DNA of 64,000 bases from Jeotgalicoccus meleagridis (GCF_903994045.1 NZ_CAJEWD010000008.1:308342-372341), one strand, 5' to 3'. Positions 17,602 to 26,730 are shown, counted from the stretch's first letter. Translations and numbers: made by a program. Notes: a model not told the origin generated them from the letters alone.

Positions 17602-17658
17602 TAAAAGAGTCATTTCATTTCTTTCATCTATTGATGAAGTTCTGATTTGACTCTTTTA
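17602..17658 (+). terminator. Terminator of the amidohydrolase operon
   Basis: TAAAAGAGTCA (17602-17612) pairs with TGACTCTTTTA (17648-17658), followed by a T-rich stretch, 18 bp after the last gene. Confidence 0.65.
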
Positions 17659-17774
17659 TTTATCCTTTAAATTCCTTCTTTTTATTTTTTGTCATATCTG
17701 CACAAAAAGTTTGTGCGTTTTTTTCACATATATGTATTCACAAGAAATATACATGAGTATATAATTACAAATGA

Positions 17775-18026
17775 ATAAACAATGGACTCTATGGCTTTGC
17801 GACTGACGTTATGCCAAATGAACAAGATGTCTTCTTTAAGAAATTTACTAAAAGAAATCCCTTACCAGATCAAAGCGTTGAAGCATTACTTGACTTGTTC
17901 CCAAGAGTCTTAGTTACACCTCATGTTGGCTCAAATACAGATGAAGCCTTATCCAATATGATTGAAACAAGCTACGATAACTTCTATCAAGTATTAGAGA
18001 CTGGGCAATATGACAATTTAATATAA
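17775..18026 (+). pseudogene. C-terminal remnant of a D-lactate dehydrogenase-like gene
   Basis: The frame reads NGLYGFATDVMPNEQDVFFKK and later PRVLVTPHVGSNTDEAL, the C-terminal end of D-2-hydroxyacid dehydrogenases (D-LDH type) with the catalytic His in TPHVGS. The N-terminal catalytic part and NAD-binding domain are absent. A stop lies just upstream at 17,772, so only about 83 codons of an original 330 or so remain. It is followed by a good terminator (18039-18078), showing the original gene end is preserved. A short frame from the ATG at 17,811 is unlikely to be functional. Confidence 0.8.
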
Positions 18027-18038
18027 GGAAAAGTTTAA

Positions 18039-18078
18039 AAGAAGCTGGAAATCTTGAAATTGAGATTTCCAGCTTCTT
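18039..18078 (+). terminator. Terminator after the D-LDH remnant
   Basis: A 16-bp stem (18039-18054 with 18063-18078) is followed by T residues. Confidence 0.75.
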
Positions 18079-18139
18079 TTTACCATTCAACACCATCTCT
18101 AATAATCCTGATGAAAGACCAAGTTAAGAAGAAAAAAAA

Positions 18140-18161
18140 CACCTACTTTTTAAAGTAGGTG
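18140..18161 (-). terminator. Terminator of the butanediol dehydrogenase gene
   Basis: The palindrome CACCTACTTT/AAAGTAGGTG lies 16 bp beyond the stop codon and, on the minus strand, is followed by a run of eight T. Confidence 0.8.
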
Positions 18162-18176
18162 CGCTATTTATATCAA

Positions 18177-19229
18177 CTATTTTTCTCCACTTAGTTTGAC
18201 TAAGATCTTAGACTGACTCTTATCATTTAGGAGTGCTTCGAATCCTTTTTCAACAATTTCTTCTAGTTCGATGTGGTCAGTAATGACTGGATATGGATCA
18301 ATTTGACCACTTTCAATCATTTTCACTGTTGCTTCAAAAATATCTGGCTCATAAGCAAGTGAAGAAGAAATTCTTACACCACTTGCTGTAAGTAGCATTG
18401 GGTTAAAGTCAATTGGTCCTTCAAAAATAGAAACAATTGTCACCATTCCTCTAGCACGTGTAACCGCAATTGATTGGTTTACAGTAACAGATACACCAGC
18501 AACCTCAAATGTTCTGTCTACACCGTCAGGATAAATGTTTCTAACGAACTCTACAGGATCTTCCTTGCCTGAGTTCACTGCATACGTTGCACCAACTTCT
18601 TTTGCTTTTTCTAGTCTACTATCAGATAAGTCAAAGACAAAGATATCTTTAGCACCTGCAGCACGTGCTGCAATAACGGTTAATAATCCGATTGGCCCTG
18701 CACCAAATACTGCAACTGAGTCACTAAACTTCATTTCAGATTCTCTAATTGCTTGTAAAGCCACTGCTGTTGGTTCAACAAGTGCTGCTAGTTCAAGTGA
18801 TGTATCATCTTGTAATTTAACCACGTTCTCTTTGTCGACAATGACGTAATCCGCAAAACCACCATCGCCGCCTAAACCAACAAAGGTGAAGTCTTTATAC
18901 ATATCCACTAAAGGATCTAGGTGATTTTTCCCAGTGATCAGCGGATTAATTGTCACTTTCTGACCGACTTTAACATCTTCTACACCTTTACCTACTTCTT
19001 CGATGACACCAGCAAATTCATGTCCCATAGTTAAAGGTGCTTTACGTCCTGTTAAAGGGGATGCTTCATCTTGTGGAATAAAAATAGGTCCAGCATTGTA
19101 TTCGTGTAAGTCACTTCCACAAATACCTGCCCAGGCTACTTTTACTTTCACTTGCCCTTCTTTTACTTGACCTAATTCAATATCATTAACTTGAATATCT
19201 TTTGCTTTAAAAAATTGTGCAGCTCTCAT
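18177..19229 (-). CDS. bdhA: Zinc-dependent (R,R)-butanediol dehydrogenase-like enzyme
   Basis: A 350-residue medium-chain dehydrogenase. The catalytic zinc ligands are seen in GICGSDLHEY and the GHEFAGVI motif, with Glu in LVEPTAVAL. The Rossmann motif is GAGPIGLL. The structural-zinc Cys cluster is absent, as in the BdhA group of 2,3-butanediol/acetoin dehydrogenases, which I take as the best match. It interconverts acetoin (or diacetyl) and 2,3-butanediol with NAD(H). A polyol dehydrogenase role is an alternative. It is monocistronic, with AGGAGG before the ATG and its own terminator. Confidence 0.82.
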   Translation of the reverse strand: MRAAQFFKAKDIQVNDIELGQVKEGQVKVKVAWAGICGSDLHEYNAGPIFIPQDEASPLTGRKAPLTMGHEFAGVIEEVGKGVEDVKVGQKVTINPLITGKNHLDPLVDMYKDFTFVGLGGDGGFADYVIVDKENVVKLQDDTSLELAALVEPTAVALQAIRESEMKFSDSVAVFGAGPIGLLTVIAARAAGAKDIFVFDLSDSRLEKAKEVGATYAVNSGKEDPVEFVRNIYPDGVDRTFEVAGVSVTVNQSIAVTRARGMVTIVSIFEGPIDFNPMLLTASGVRISSSLAYEPDIFEATVKMIESGQIDPYPVITDHIELEEIVEKGFEALLNDKSQSKILVKLSGEK

Positions 19230-19438
19230 GTAAAAATCCTCCTATTAGTTTTGTCCTTACTTATAGTATACACTACTTTGTGATTTATTTCACTAATTAA
19301 CCTTCGAGTCTTTTGACTATTTCGTGAATTCAAAACGTCTGTAAGCATTTAAATTATAGAGCGATTTAAGCACAATTCCCCCCTTTACTTGTCAATAGTA
19401 CTCCATACCCTGAATGCTCAAAATTTATACAAAAAAAT

Positions 19439-19466
19439 CCATAAATCTAAGAATTTAGATTTATGG
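19439..19466 (-). terminator. Terminator of the SCO1-like gene
   Basis: A palindrome CCATAAATCTAA/TTAGATTTATGG lies 17 bp beyond the stop, followed by T residues on the minus strand. Confidence 0.75.
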
Positions 19467-19482
19467 ATAAAAACTGTTTAAC

Positions 19483-20085
19483 TTATTCAGCTACTAATTT
19501 TTCAACATCTGATACCATTTCTTCTAATGGGAATTCAGTGTCACCTGAATCTATACCAGCATAATCTTTTAAGATTGTACCTTCCTGGTCAATTAAGTAA
19601 AATGAAGTACCATGAGTCACTTGATTACTGCCTTCTGGTGGCGGTGCAACGATAGTTTTAAAGTTATCCTCTGCAAATCCTCTAATAAAATCATAATCAT
19701 AACCAGTTACAAACTGCCATTCTGTGTTTTCAGGAATATCATACCACTCAGCATATTCTGTAAGCACTTCAGGAGAATCGGTTTCAGGATCTACTGAAAA
19801 ACTTAATACGCCGTAGTCTTCAATACCCTTTTCTTCTAAAGCTTGTGTCACTGCAGTCATATTTTGTGTCATCGGTGGACACACTGTCGCACAGTTGGTA
19901 AAGATAAAGTCCATCAACCATACTTTACCTTCCATATCCTCTTTGGTAAAAGTATCACCATTTTGGTTAGTCACTTCAAAATCATTGACTTCATTACCGT
20001 AGCGACTCATCGGCTCAACAGCATTCGAACTACATGCTGATAATATTAAAAGTACTGGAAGAATAATGACGAGCCATCTTTTCAA
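19483..20085 (-). CDS. SCO1/SenC family copper-binding lipoprotein
   Basis: A 200-residue lipoprotein with a lipobox ending at Cys18 (LSAC). The thioredoxin-like domain carries the copper-binding pair Cys65 and Cys69 (NCATVCPP) and the His in THGTSFYL. These proteins insert copper into the CuA centre of cytochrome c oxidase or keep its cysteines reduced, on the outer face of the membrane. This corresponds to YpmQ of Bacillus. It stands alone on its strand, with a terminator behind it and GGGAG ahead of the ATG. It implies an aa3-type or similar oxidase elsewhere in the genome. Confidence 0.9.
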   Translation of the reverse strand: MKRWLVIILPVLLILSACSSNAVEPMSRYGNEVNDFEVTNQNGDTFTKEDMEGKVWLMDFIFTNCATVCPPMTQNMTAVTQALEEKGIEDYGVLSFSVDPETDSPEVLTEYAEWYDIPENTEWQFVTGYDYDFIRGFAEDNFKTIVAPPPEGSNQVTHGTSFYLIDQEGTILKDYAGIDSGDTEFPLEEMVSDVEKLVAE

Positions 20086-20180
20086 TGAAGCTCCCTCCTA
20101 GGATTCATATCTAACTTAAGTTTATCAAACAATTATTTAAGATAAAGATAAAATTCACAATAATTATGAATTTTCCTTGT

Positions 20181-23100
20181 CTAGAGAGAGTGAATCTTAG
20201 TACGGCTACGACCGTTTTCAGGAATTACGGTTAAAATGTTCTCCATTCTTAGTTTGAGTTCCTCTACGTGCGATATAATACCCACTGTTTTACCAGTCGT
20301 CTGTAAATCAATCAAGGTAGATATTGCAACTTCCAGAGTTTCTTGATCTAAAGTACCGAAACCTTCATCGATTAACATAGTATCTAGCTGAATACCACCC
20401 GCTTCTTCTTGCAGCGATTCATTTAACGCTAGTGCAAGCACAAGAGATGCTTGGAAGGTTTCTCCACCAGATAAGGAATTGATATTTCTTGACTGGTTAT
20501 TGTAGTAATCAAACACTTCAATATCTAAGCCACTATAACGATTTGATTTTTTAGTAGAACGAATTAATTTGTAGCGGTGATTCGTCATACTTAAGAGGCG
20601 GTAATTTGCCAAGTCTAATATTCTTTCTAAATAATAGATTAAAACGTAACGCTCTAATGATACTTTGTAGCCAAGCTTACCTTGTACAGCATCCACTAAT
20701 TCTTTTAAATCTAAATAGTATTTATGACTGCGCCCATAATCATCAATCAAGGTAGTTAAATAATCTTTGATCTTATCGTTAGTTTCCTGGCGCGTTTTAA
20801 TACTGCCATAAAACTCCCTTAATTGATCGAGTGCCACTTTACTTGTCTCTAAGTGTTCTTGATCTTTTGTAAGATCAAAAATCTCTAAGCTTTCAACCTT
20901 GTCTTCTAAAAGTTGAATTTGTCTAGTCACGCTAGCATATTCTTCATCAAATGCTTTTAGTTCTTTTTTCTTATCAGATATTGTCTTGTCATTGATTAAA
21001 CGATAAAGTACCGAATCATCTTTAATATCCTGAGCATTTTTAAAGGCTTTAATAGTCTGAGATATGGTTTTATCTTCTTTTTCAAGAGCCACTTTATTAT
21101 CGACCAGTGCGCTTTGTTTTGTTTCTTCAACTTTTAAGTCACTGTTTTTCTGACTATACTCATCTTTATACTTAGTAAATGCTTCATTAAACTCCATGAT
21201 ACTTGCTCTTTCTTTGTCCATAAAGTCACTGAGCTCTTGATAATTATCGAAGTTGGTCTTTGTTGTAAAGTCCTTGTGTTTTTCTTTAAGAATCTTCAAT
21301 TCATTTTTTAATTTATCTTCATCTCTTAAGAGGTCTGAATATGCGTTTTCGTTTGACGTAATTTCCTCTTGCAACTTATTTTTCGCCTGTAAACGACTCT
21401 CTTCTTTTTGATATTCTTCATTTAGCTTAGCTAATTTTTCTTCATTTGAAGCTACCTGATCCTTGATTACAGCTGATGGCTGAAGCGTATTATCTCTAAG
21501 CAGTTCTTCCATGACATCCATACGATTGACAAGTTTTTGATTTGTTTCTTCTGTCTTTTTAATGTCATCTTGTAGTTGATTAAAAGTAACCTTATCTTCT
21601 TCTGATAAAAGACCACCTTCAGGTAGATCTAACACAGTTTGCTTACAAACCGGACAAGCAATACCAACTTCTAAATGGGCAATCAGATGATTAATCGTTG
21701 CGAAAGTATCATCGTCATAGCTATTAAATTCCTTAGAAAATTGACTTAACTCTTCTCTTAGTTCCGATAGATAACCATAATTTTTACCAAGTTGAGATTT
21801 CAGCTCTTCTTTTTCTTCAGTGTAAGTTTCTATTTTCTTACTCTCATCTAAATCTCTTTTTAAAGCTGTGAGCTCATGATCTTTATTTTGAATCTTAGAC
21901 TTGATGTCAAAGAGCGCTTCTTGATCAATCTCAATTTTTTCATAGTCATTTTTCTTACTCTCAATATCATCTTTAAGCAGAGCTGATTTGTCATTAAGTT
22001 CATTAATTTTATCAGTCACTTGTTTAATTTCATCATTTAGCGATTGATAATCTTCACCTAGAAATCTCTCATTTTGATAAAAGATCTTCTCTCTATCTTT
22101 CATTTGAGCTTCATCTTGATAGTAGCTATCAAGTGATTTTTTTAGACCTGCTAAGTCGTCTTGGTAACTCTTGATGCTTTTCTTAGAACTTCTTATGTTA
22201 TTTTTATGCTCATCGATTGATTTGACAAGTTCGATTCTTCTTTGTAATTCATATTTAATCTCACTGACTTTGTCATAATCATCAATTAAAGTTCTGTATT
22301 CTTCCATCTGACTCTTTTTAGTATTAATATCTTGTTCCTGTGCCTTGTAACGCTCTAACTCTTTAACTTGTTCATTATGGTCTTGTTTTTTTATAAGTGC
22401 ATCCGAAAGTTGATTATATTCTTCACTTTTCTTTTTGCCATCGACTTCTAAGTTAAGTAATTTTTTCTTATATTGATCACTTATTTTATCAAGATAAATA
22501 ACAATATCCTGGTGACTAGCAAATTCTTCTTGTCTTGTTATTTCTACATCTTCAGTATGTAGTTGTTTAATACTCTCATGAATTTTAGTATCCAGCTTGT
22601 CTGTTTCTTGTCCCTTAGCCTTTAACTCTTCTCTTAGTTTCATTTCAAAATTTAAAAAGCGTTCTGTTTGAAACAAGGTTCTTAATATATCTTGTTTTTC
22701 TTGAGAAGATGACACTAAGAGCTCCTTAAATTCACCTTGTGGTAGAATGAGAATTTTTCTAAACTGTTCTCTTGTGAGCTTAATAATATCTTCAACTGCT
22801 TGTCTAACATCAGTTAATTTACCAGCGATAATATTTCCGTCTGGTCCATGTAGAACAGCTTTTGCTGGTGTTTCTGACTTATTACCAGGCTTTTTATATT
22901 TCAAGACACGTTTAACAATATACTGCTTATTTTTCACTTCAAAAATTAATTGGACTTCAGATGGTGAGTCTACTGGGGCGAATTGACTACGTAGAGATTC
23001 CTCATCACGTCCCTTTGTTGATGGACTACCATAGAGGGCTGTAACAATTCCATCAAAAATCATCGTTTTCCCAGAACCTGTTTTACCACTGATTAAAAAC

Positions 23101-23183
23101 AACTTATTATTGAGTGTTCTAAAATCGATAACTTCATGTTCAAAGGGACCAAAATACTTCATCGTTAACTTAATCAGTTTCAT
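20181..23183 (-). CDS. sbcC: Exonuclease subunit SbcC (Rad50-like)
   Basis: A 1000-residue SMC-like ATPase. Walker A is GKTGSGKT near residue 35. Two long coiled-coil stretches flank a zinc hook CPVC at about residue 505. The C-terminal part has the signature LSGGETFQASL and Walker B LIDEGFGTLD. With SbcD it forms the nuclease that opens hairpins and processes blocked DNA ends. The start is the ATG at 23183 (MKLIKLTMKYFGPFE) with AGGTGAAG just upstream. A GTG three codons earlier is less likely because it lies in this site. It overlaps the end of sbcD by 14 bp, so they are coupled. Confidence 0.95.
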   Translation of the reverse strand: MKLIKLTMKYFGPFEHEVIDFRTLNNKLFLISGKTGSGKTMIFDGIVTALYGSPSTKGRDEESLRSQFAPVDSPSEVQLIFEVKNKQYIVKRVLKYKKPGNKSETPAKAVLHGPDGNIIAGKLTDVRQAVEDIIKLTREQFRKILILPQGEFKELLVSSSQEKQDILRTLFQTERFLNFEMKLREELKAKGQETDKLDTKIHESIKQLHTEDVEITRQEEFASHQDIVIYLDKISDQYKKKLLNLEVDGKKKSEEYNQLSDALIKKQDHNEQVKELERYKAQEQDINTKKSQMEEYRTLIDDYDKVSEIKYELQRRIELVKSIDEHKNNIRSSKKSIKSYQDDLAGLKKSLDSYYQDEAQMKDREKIFYQNERFLGEDYQSLNDEIKQVTDKINELNDKSALLKDDIESKKNDYEKIEIDQEALFDIKSKIQNKDHELTALKRDLDESKKIETYTEEKEELKSQLGKNYGYLSELREELSQFSKEFNSYDDDTFATINHLIAHLEVGIACPVCKQTVLDLPEGGLLSEEDKVTFNQLQDDIKKTEETNQKLVNRMDVMEELLRDNTLQPSAVIKDQVASNEEKLAKLNEEYQKEESRLQAKNKLQEEITSNENAYSDLLRDEDKLKNELKILKEKHKDFTTKTNFDNYQELSDFMDKERASIMEFNEAFTKYKDEYSQKNSDLKVEETKQSALVDNKVALEKEDKTISQTIKAFKNAQDIKDDSVLYRLINDKTISDKKKELKAFDEEYASVTRQIQLLEDKVESLEIFDLTKDQEHLETSKVALDQLREFYGSIKTRQETNDKIKDYLTTLIDDYGRSHKYYLDLKELVDAVQGKLGYKVSLERYVLIYYLERILDLANYRLLSMTNHRYKLIRSTKKSNRYSGLDIEVFDYYNNQSRNINSLSGGETFQASLVLALALNESLQEEAGGIQLDTMLIDEGFGTLDQETLEVAISTLIDLQTTGKTVGIISHVEELKLRMENILTVIPENGRSRTKIHSL

Positions 23184-24285
23184 TATCTTCACCTACAAAG
23201 TAATTCTTAAACGTTTCAAACTCAAATTCAGTAACCTCACGGTCTAGAGTTTGATTTATAAATGCTTCAAATATCTCTCTATCATTTACCTTCGATATGT
23301 CGATTTGTTTAAGGTCATTGTTTTGTTCTTCTATTAAAGGTTTCAATTCTAAAGTATTTGGATAGAGTAATCTCACCTTACTCATCGGTTCACTAATACC
23401 CGCCATATTTGATAATTCAAATTTATAATAAGCATCTTTATCCTCAAAAGTGACCTCCCGATTGACCAAATCTTCAAAGGTGCCTTGATGATAAACTAAA
23501 TCATGCTTAGGGGTTAAAGGAACAAAAGTCACTTTTTTATCACTTGTATCAATCAGTCTAAAGCCCTTAGGCTGCTTAACTTCCGAAAATGAGTATTTCA
23601 AGAGGGAACCACTGTAAAAAGCCTTGTCATGATTAACAGCAAAAGGATGGTGTAAATGACCTAATAAGGTATAGTCAAAATCCTTAAAAGTATCCACAGA
23701 TACTGCTTCAGACAAACCCATCGACAACGGTCTTTCAGAGTCACTTTCAATACTGCCACTTAAATATAGATGGCCAACAGCAATGTTAGTTCTGTCTTTA
23801 TTCATGACTTTAGAAATTTTCTCAACTATTTTTTGATAGGCATCCTCATGACTCTCTATACTCTCATCTTCAAAATATACTCTAGCCTCTAAGACATCAA
23901 TATGTGGAATCAGATAAAAATCAACGTCGTCAATCGACACCGGTTCATGAACTTTATCGAGATCGGTATTAATATAGAAGTCTGTTGATTTAAACCATTC
24001 ACTACCATAATTAATACGTTCACGACTATCGTGGTTGCCACTGATGATGATTAGTTTTTTCCCTAGCTCAATATTAATTTTAACGAGTGCATCGTTAGCG
24101 AGTTTTAAGGCAGCCTGTGACGGATTAGCCCGATCAAATATATCGCCTGCTACAACGACAAGATCAATATCCTCTTTATCGATGTATGTAAAGAGTTGTT
24201 CTAATATATATTCCTGATCCTCAAGTAAATCAAGACCATTCATTTTGCGACCAATATGCCAGTCTCCTGTATGTAAAATTCTCAA
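23170..24285 (-). CDS. sbcD: Exonuclease subunit SbcD (Mre11-like)
   Basis: A 371-residue metallophosphoesterase. The phosphoesterase motifs occur in order: HTGDWHIGR, VVAGDIFDRANP, ISGNHDSRER, and GHLHHPF near residue 205. A C-terminal capping domain follows. It supplies the Mn-dependent nuclease activity of SbcCD. AGGTG precedes the ATG. It is the first gene of a two-gene operon with sbcC. Confidence 0.95.
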   Translation of the reverse strand: MRILHTGDWHIGRKMNGLDLLEDQEYILEQLFTYIDKEDIDLVVVAGDIFDRANPSQAALKLANDALVKINIELGKKLIIISGNHDSRERINYGSEWFKSTDFYINTDLDKVHEPVSIDDVDFYLIPHIDVLEARVYFEDESIESHEDAYQKIVEKISKVMNKDRTNIAVGHLYLSGSIESDSERPLSMGLSEAVSVDTFKDFDYTLLGHLHHPFAVNHDKAFYSGSLLKYSFSEVKQPKGFRLIDTSDKKVTFVPLTPKHDLVYHQGTFEDLVNREVTFEDKDAYYKFELSNMAGISEPMSKVRLLYPNTLELKPLIEEQNNDLKQIDISKVNDREIFEAFINQTLDREVTEFEFETFKNYFVGEDNETD

Positions 24286-24342
24286 TCTTGTTCACCTCTT
24301 ATGGTCATTATACATATTAATAAGACTTTTCGATAATAAAAA

Positions 24343-24381
24343 TATCAGCCTGTTACTCATGAATAGAGTAACAGGCTGATA
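24343..24381 (-). terminator. Terminator of the small-gene trio
   Basis: A 16-bp stem (24343-24358 with 24366-24381) lies just after the YvrJ gene and is followed by T residues on the minus strand. Confidence 0.8.
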
Positions 24382-24385
24382 GACT

Positions 24386-24505
24386 TTATTTGAGCTGTTG
24401 GATTGTAATAATCAAATCATCTAATTTGCTTTCCATTCTATGGAGCAAAAAAATTGTAATTACCGCCGGTAGTCCAACTTCGCTCACAAATGGTAACCAA
24501 TCCAT
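24386..24505 (-). CDS. YvrJ family protein, 39 aa
   Basis: A tiny protein beginning MDWLPFVSEVGLPAVITIFLLHRMESKLDDL (quoted here in part only: MDWLPFVSEVGLPAVI). One membrane helix is followed by HRMESKLD, the typical signature of the YvrJ family, whose function is unknown. Frames opening further upstream overlap the previous gene and were rejected. It begins 1 base after the DUF2922 stop and is the last gene of a three-gene unit. Confidence 0.8.
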   Translation of the reverse strand: MDWLPFVSEVGLPAVITIFLLHRMESKLDDLIITIQQLK

Positions 24506-24506
24506 C

Positions 24507-24719
24507 TTATATAAGAACAGTTGTGTTTGTATCGACGACTTTAGCTGAATACAGGGAAACCGGGATGCCCTGACTTGGACGTAAAACATCTTCAGCTATA
24601 ATTCTTGCTGCTTCACTTTCAACTTCTGCTGTAGTCAGATTTTCTTTTGGATTATTGATCGTTAAAGTAAATCGCTTGTCTTCATTAGTGTTAAATACTA
24701 AAACTAATTTTTTGTTCAT
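24507..24719 (-). CDS. DUF2922 family protein, 70 aa
   Basis: A small soluble protein starting MNKKLVLVFNTNEDKRFTL, with the pattern of the DUF2922 family, which regularly lies next to DUF1659 and YvrJ genes in Firmicutes. Its function is not known. GGAGGAAAT is the ribosome-binding site. It lies between the other two members of the trio with spacings of 18 bp and 1 bp. Confidence 0.8.
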   Translation of the reverse strand: MNKKLVLVFNTNEDKRFTLTINNPKENLTTAEVESEAARIIAEDVLRPSQGIPVSLYSAKVVDTNTTVLI

Positions 24720-24737
24720 TTTATTTCCTCCTTTTTA

Positions 24738-24932
24738 TTAAATAATGTGTGTGACCACTTTTTGTAAGTTGTAATAAGATTCTGCTGTGAGATTTTCAAA
24801 CACTGAAGCTAAAGTATTGATGCTTTGGTCAGATACTGATGAACTTAAATTGTGTAAAGACCTAGTTTTTGTGACTTCCTTACCTTCTTGATCAACAAAG
24901 TAAAACATTTTAATGCTGACTGATTTAATCAT
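24738..24932 (-). CDS. DUF1659 family protein, 64 aa
   Basis: A small protein starting MIKSVSIKMFYFVDQEGKEV and ending in a hydrophobic TII. It fits DUF1659. The start at 24932 follows GAGAGGGGG with good spacing, whereas an earlier in-frame ATG at 24965 has none. It is the first gene of the DUF1659-DUF2922-YvrJ unit. The function of the trio is unknown. Confidence 0.78.
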   Translation of the reverse strand: MIKSVSIKMFYFVDQEGKEVTKTRSLHNLSSSVSDQSINTLASVFENLTAESYYNLQKVVTHII

Positions 24933-25031
24933 GTCTTCACCCCCTCTCACCTTATATATCGTCACAAATTATTAAATGGACAAAAATATTTGAAAGTATG
25001 TATAATATATAGTAAGCGAGAGGTGAAAATA

Positions 25032-25529
25032 ATGGCATTCGATATTTTTATGATTTTAATTGCTGGCTGGACCTTTATCATGCTTGGTTTAATGATAATC
25101 GGTGGCTTCTTTATGTTTAGAAAGTTTCTTAGACGTATGCCTAAAGAAGATGGTTATTCTGAGCTTGACTGGCAAGATTATTATATTGAACAGGCACTTC
25201 CTTTATGGAATAAAGATGCAAAAGCCTTACTTAATGAATTAGTCAGCCCAGTACCGGAGCTATTTCGGGATGTCGCTAAGGAAAGAATTGCTGGAAGGAT
25301 ATCTAAAATTGCTTTAGACGAAGGCGTTAAAACGATAGAACTTGATCAGATTATGAAAGGTTATATCATCGCCACACCAAAGAAAGATCACAAATTCATG
25401 AAAAAGAAATTAAAACAACTTGATATAGACTATACACCTTACCTCGATCTATTTGAATTTGCAGATGATGAGAAACAAAAATTCTCTATCTTTGAACAGA
25501 CCGAAAAAGTAAACAGCAGAACGTCTTAG
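25032..25529 (+). CDS. DUF2621 family membrane-anchored protein
   Basis: A 165-residue protein starting MAFDIFMILIAGWTF, with one N-terminal membrane segment (about residues 6-30) and a soluble helical part containing LDWQDYYIEQALPLW and the PELFRDVAKERIAGRI region. This is the pattern of the DUF2621 family (Bacillus YneK), of unknown function. The start was chosen at 25032 because GAGAGGTG lies directly upstream. The frame is open further 5' but without such a site. It ends inside a terminator shared with the convergent ccdC gene, and the two stops overlap by 4 bp. Confidence 0.72.
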   Translation: MAFDIFMILIAGWTFIMLGLMIIGGFFMFRKFLRRMPKEDGYSELDWQDYYIEQALPLWNKDAKALLNELVSPVPELFRDVAKERIAGRISKIALDEGVKTIELDQIMKGYIIATPKKDHKFMKKKLKQLDIDYTPYLDLFEFADDEKQKFSIFEQTEKVNSRTS

Positions 25530-25543
25530 ACGCTCTGCTGTTT
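25511..25543. terminator. Bidirectional terminator covering both stop codons
   Basis: The AAACAGCAGA...TCTGCTGTTT palindrome contains the stop codons of the converging DUF2621 and ccdC genes and serves both strands. Confidence 0.8.
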
Positions 25544-26020
25544 TTTAAATTTATTTAGTTTGAAGAACATCGATATTCTCCACATTAAAATCATAACAAA
25601 TGCTAATAAGAAGAACATGCCACCGACTTCACCAGGTGTCGTATCTAAAGACATCACATACTTTAAGACTATTCTTAACACTAAGAGTGTCATCAAGATG
25701 ATCGGAAATGCCTTTGTCTGTCTGACGTATAAGTCATGATTTTTAACCTCATATTTCGTCGTTAAGATTAAGACAAAGGAAAAGACAAAACCAATAATCA
25801 CTGCTTCAGTCACATGTGTTAAAGACAAGCGAAAATAAGGAAAGACATACATGAGTGCACCGGTAGACATAGCTACAGGTGGAATAATGATTTTCTTAAA
25901 AGTTACTGGTGTTTTACTAGCTTTTTGGCGGATAAAAATGACGACTAAGCCCATTATAATTGCCCCGATTGAGGCAATTATAAATAGCTGATCTTCTATA
26001 GATTTTAAAAAGTCAAACAT
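25526..26020 (-). CDS. ccdC: CcdC-like membrane protein (DUF1453)
   Basis: A 164-residue protein starting MFDFLKSIEDQLF with about four or five membrane segments. It matches CcdC of Bacillus, encoded beside ccdA; its role in cytochrome c maturation is unclear. The start at 26020 lies 1 base after the ccdA stop, with AAGGA inside the ccdA end. Eight residues of upstream open frame overlap ccdA and were dropped. Confidence 0.82.
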   Translation of the reverse strand: MFDFLKSIEDQLFIIASIGAIIMGLVVIFIRQKASKTPVTFKKIIIPPVAMSTGALMYVFPYFRLSLTHVTEAVIIGFVFSFVLILTTKYEVKNHDLYVRQTKAFPIILMTLLVLRIVLKYVMSLDTTPGEVGGMFFLLAFVMILMWRISMFFKLNKFKKQQSV

Positions 26021-26021
26021 A

Positions 26022-26726
26022 CTAGAATCCTTGGAAGTCTCCAAAGAATGGCTGCAACCAAATAATGATTTGAGTTAAACCATCAAAGTAAAGTAAGATA
26101 CCCATTAAAATCATGATGACGCCGCCAACCTTCATGAAAATATTTGAGTATTTTAACATCCATCTAGTTTTAGAAACAAAGAAACTTAAAACAAAGAATG
26201 GAATTCCAAAGCCGATACAATAAACCACCATCAACATTAAAGCATTTGAAGGTTCTGATGCACTCATAGCAAATATTGCACCGATGATTGGGCCATTACA
26301 TGGTGTCCATCCCGCAGCAAAAGCCATACCAATTAGTATGGAGCCAAGAAAGCCTGCTGGTCTATTTTTAAATTCAACCTTATGGTTTTTCATCAAGAAA
26401 TCAAATTTTAAAACGCCTGTAATGACTAGACCAAAGACGATGATTAAAATTGCACCAATTTGGCGAATCAAGTTACCGTATTCTATTAAAAAACCGCCTA
26501 AGAAGGACGTTCCAAATCCAAGGGCAATATAAATCAGGCTAAAGCCGATTAAGAAGAATAAAGTATGTAGTATTGCTCTGACATTAAATTGTTGTTTCTC
26601 GACTTCATTATAGCTCATGCCGGTAATATACGACACAAAGGCCGGAAAGACCGGGAGAACACATGGGGAAACAAAACTTAAGACACCTGCACCGAAGGCA
26701 AGTAAAAATGTCACATCTGTACCCAT
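26022..26726 (-). CDS. ccdA: Thiol-disulfide electron transfer protein CcdA
   Basis: A 234-residue membrane protein with six segments. The two redox cysteines lie in the conserved SPCVLPVFPAF and GWTPCNGPI motifs. CcdA passes electrons from cytosolic thioredoxin across the membrane for cytochrome c maturation or other extracytoplasmic reductases. It is transcribed with ccdC. Its GGGGGT ribosome-binding site is part of a hairpin (26731-26774), which may limit translation. No resA/ccdB genes are adjacent. Confidence 0.9.
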   Translation of the reverse strand: MGTDVTFLLAFGAGVLSFVSPCVLPVFPAFVSYITGMSYNEVEKQQFNVRAILHTLFFLIGFSLIYIALGFGTSFLGGFLIEYGNLIRQIGAILIIVFGLVITGVLKFDFLMKNHKVEFKNRPAGFLGSILIGMAFAAGWTPCNGPIIGAIFAMSASEPSNALMLMVVYCIGFGIPFFVLSFFVSKTRWMLKYSNIFMKVGGVIMILMGILLYFDGLTQIIIWLQPFFGDFQGF

Positions 26727-26730
26727 TAAA

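Noticed and set aside
17811-18026. 71-codon gene starting at ATG 17,811
   Set aside because: It is the end of a D-lactate dehydrogenase; the similarity begins upstream of the ATG, so this is a remnant rather than a small gene.
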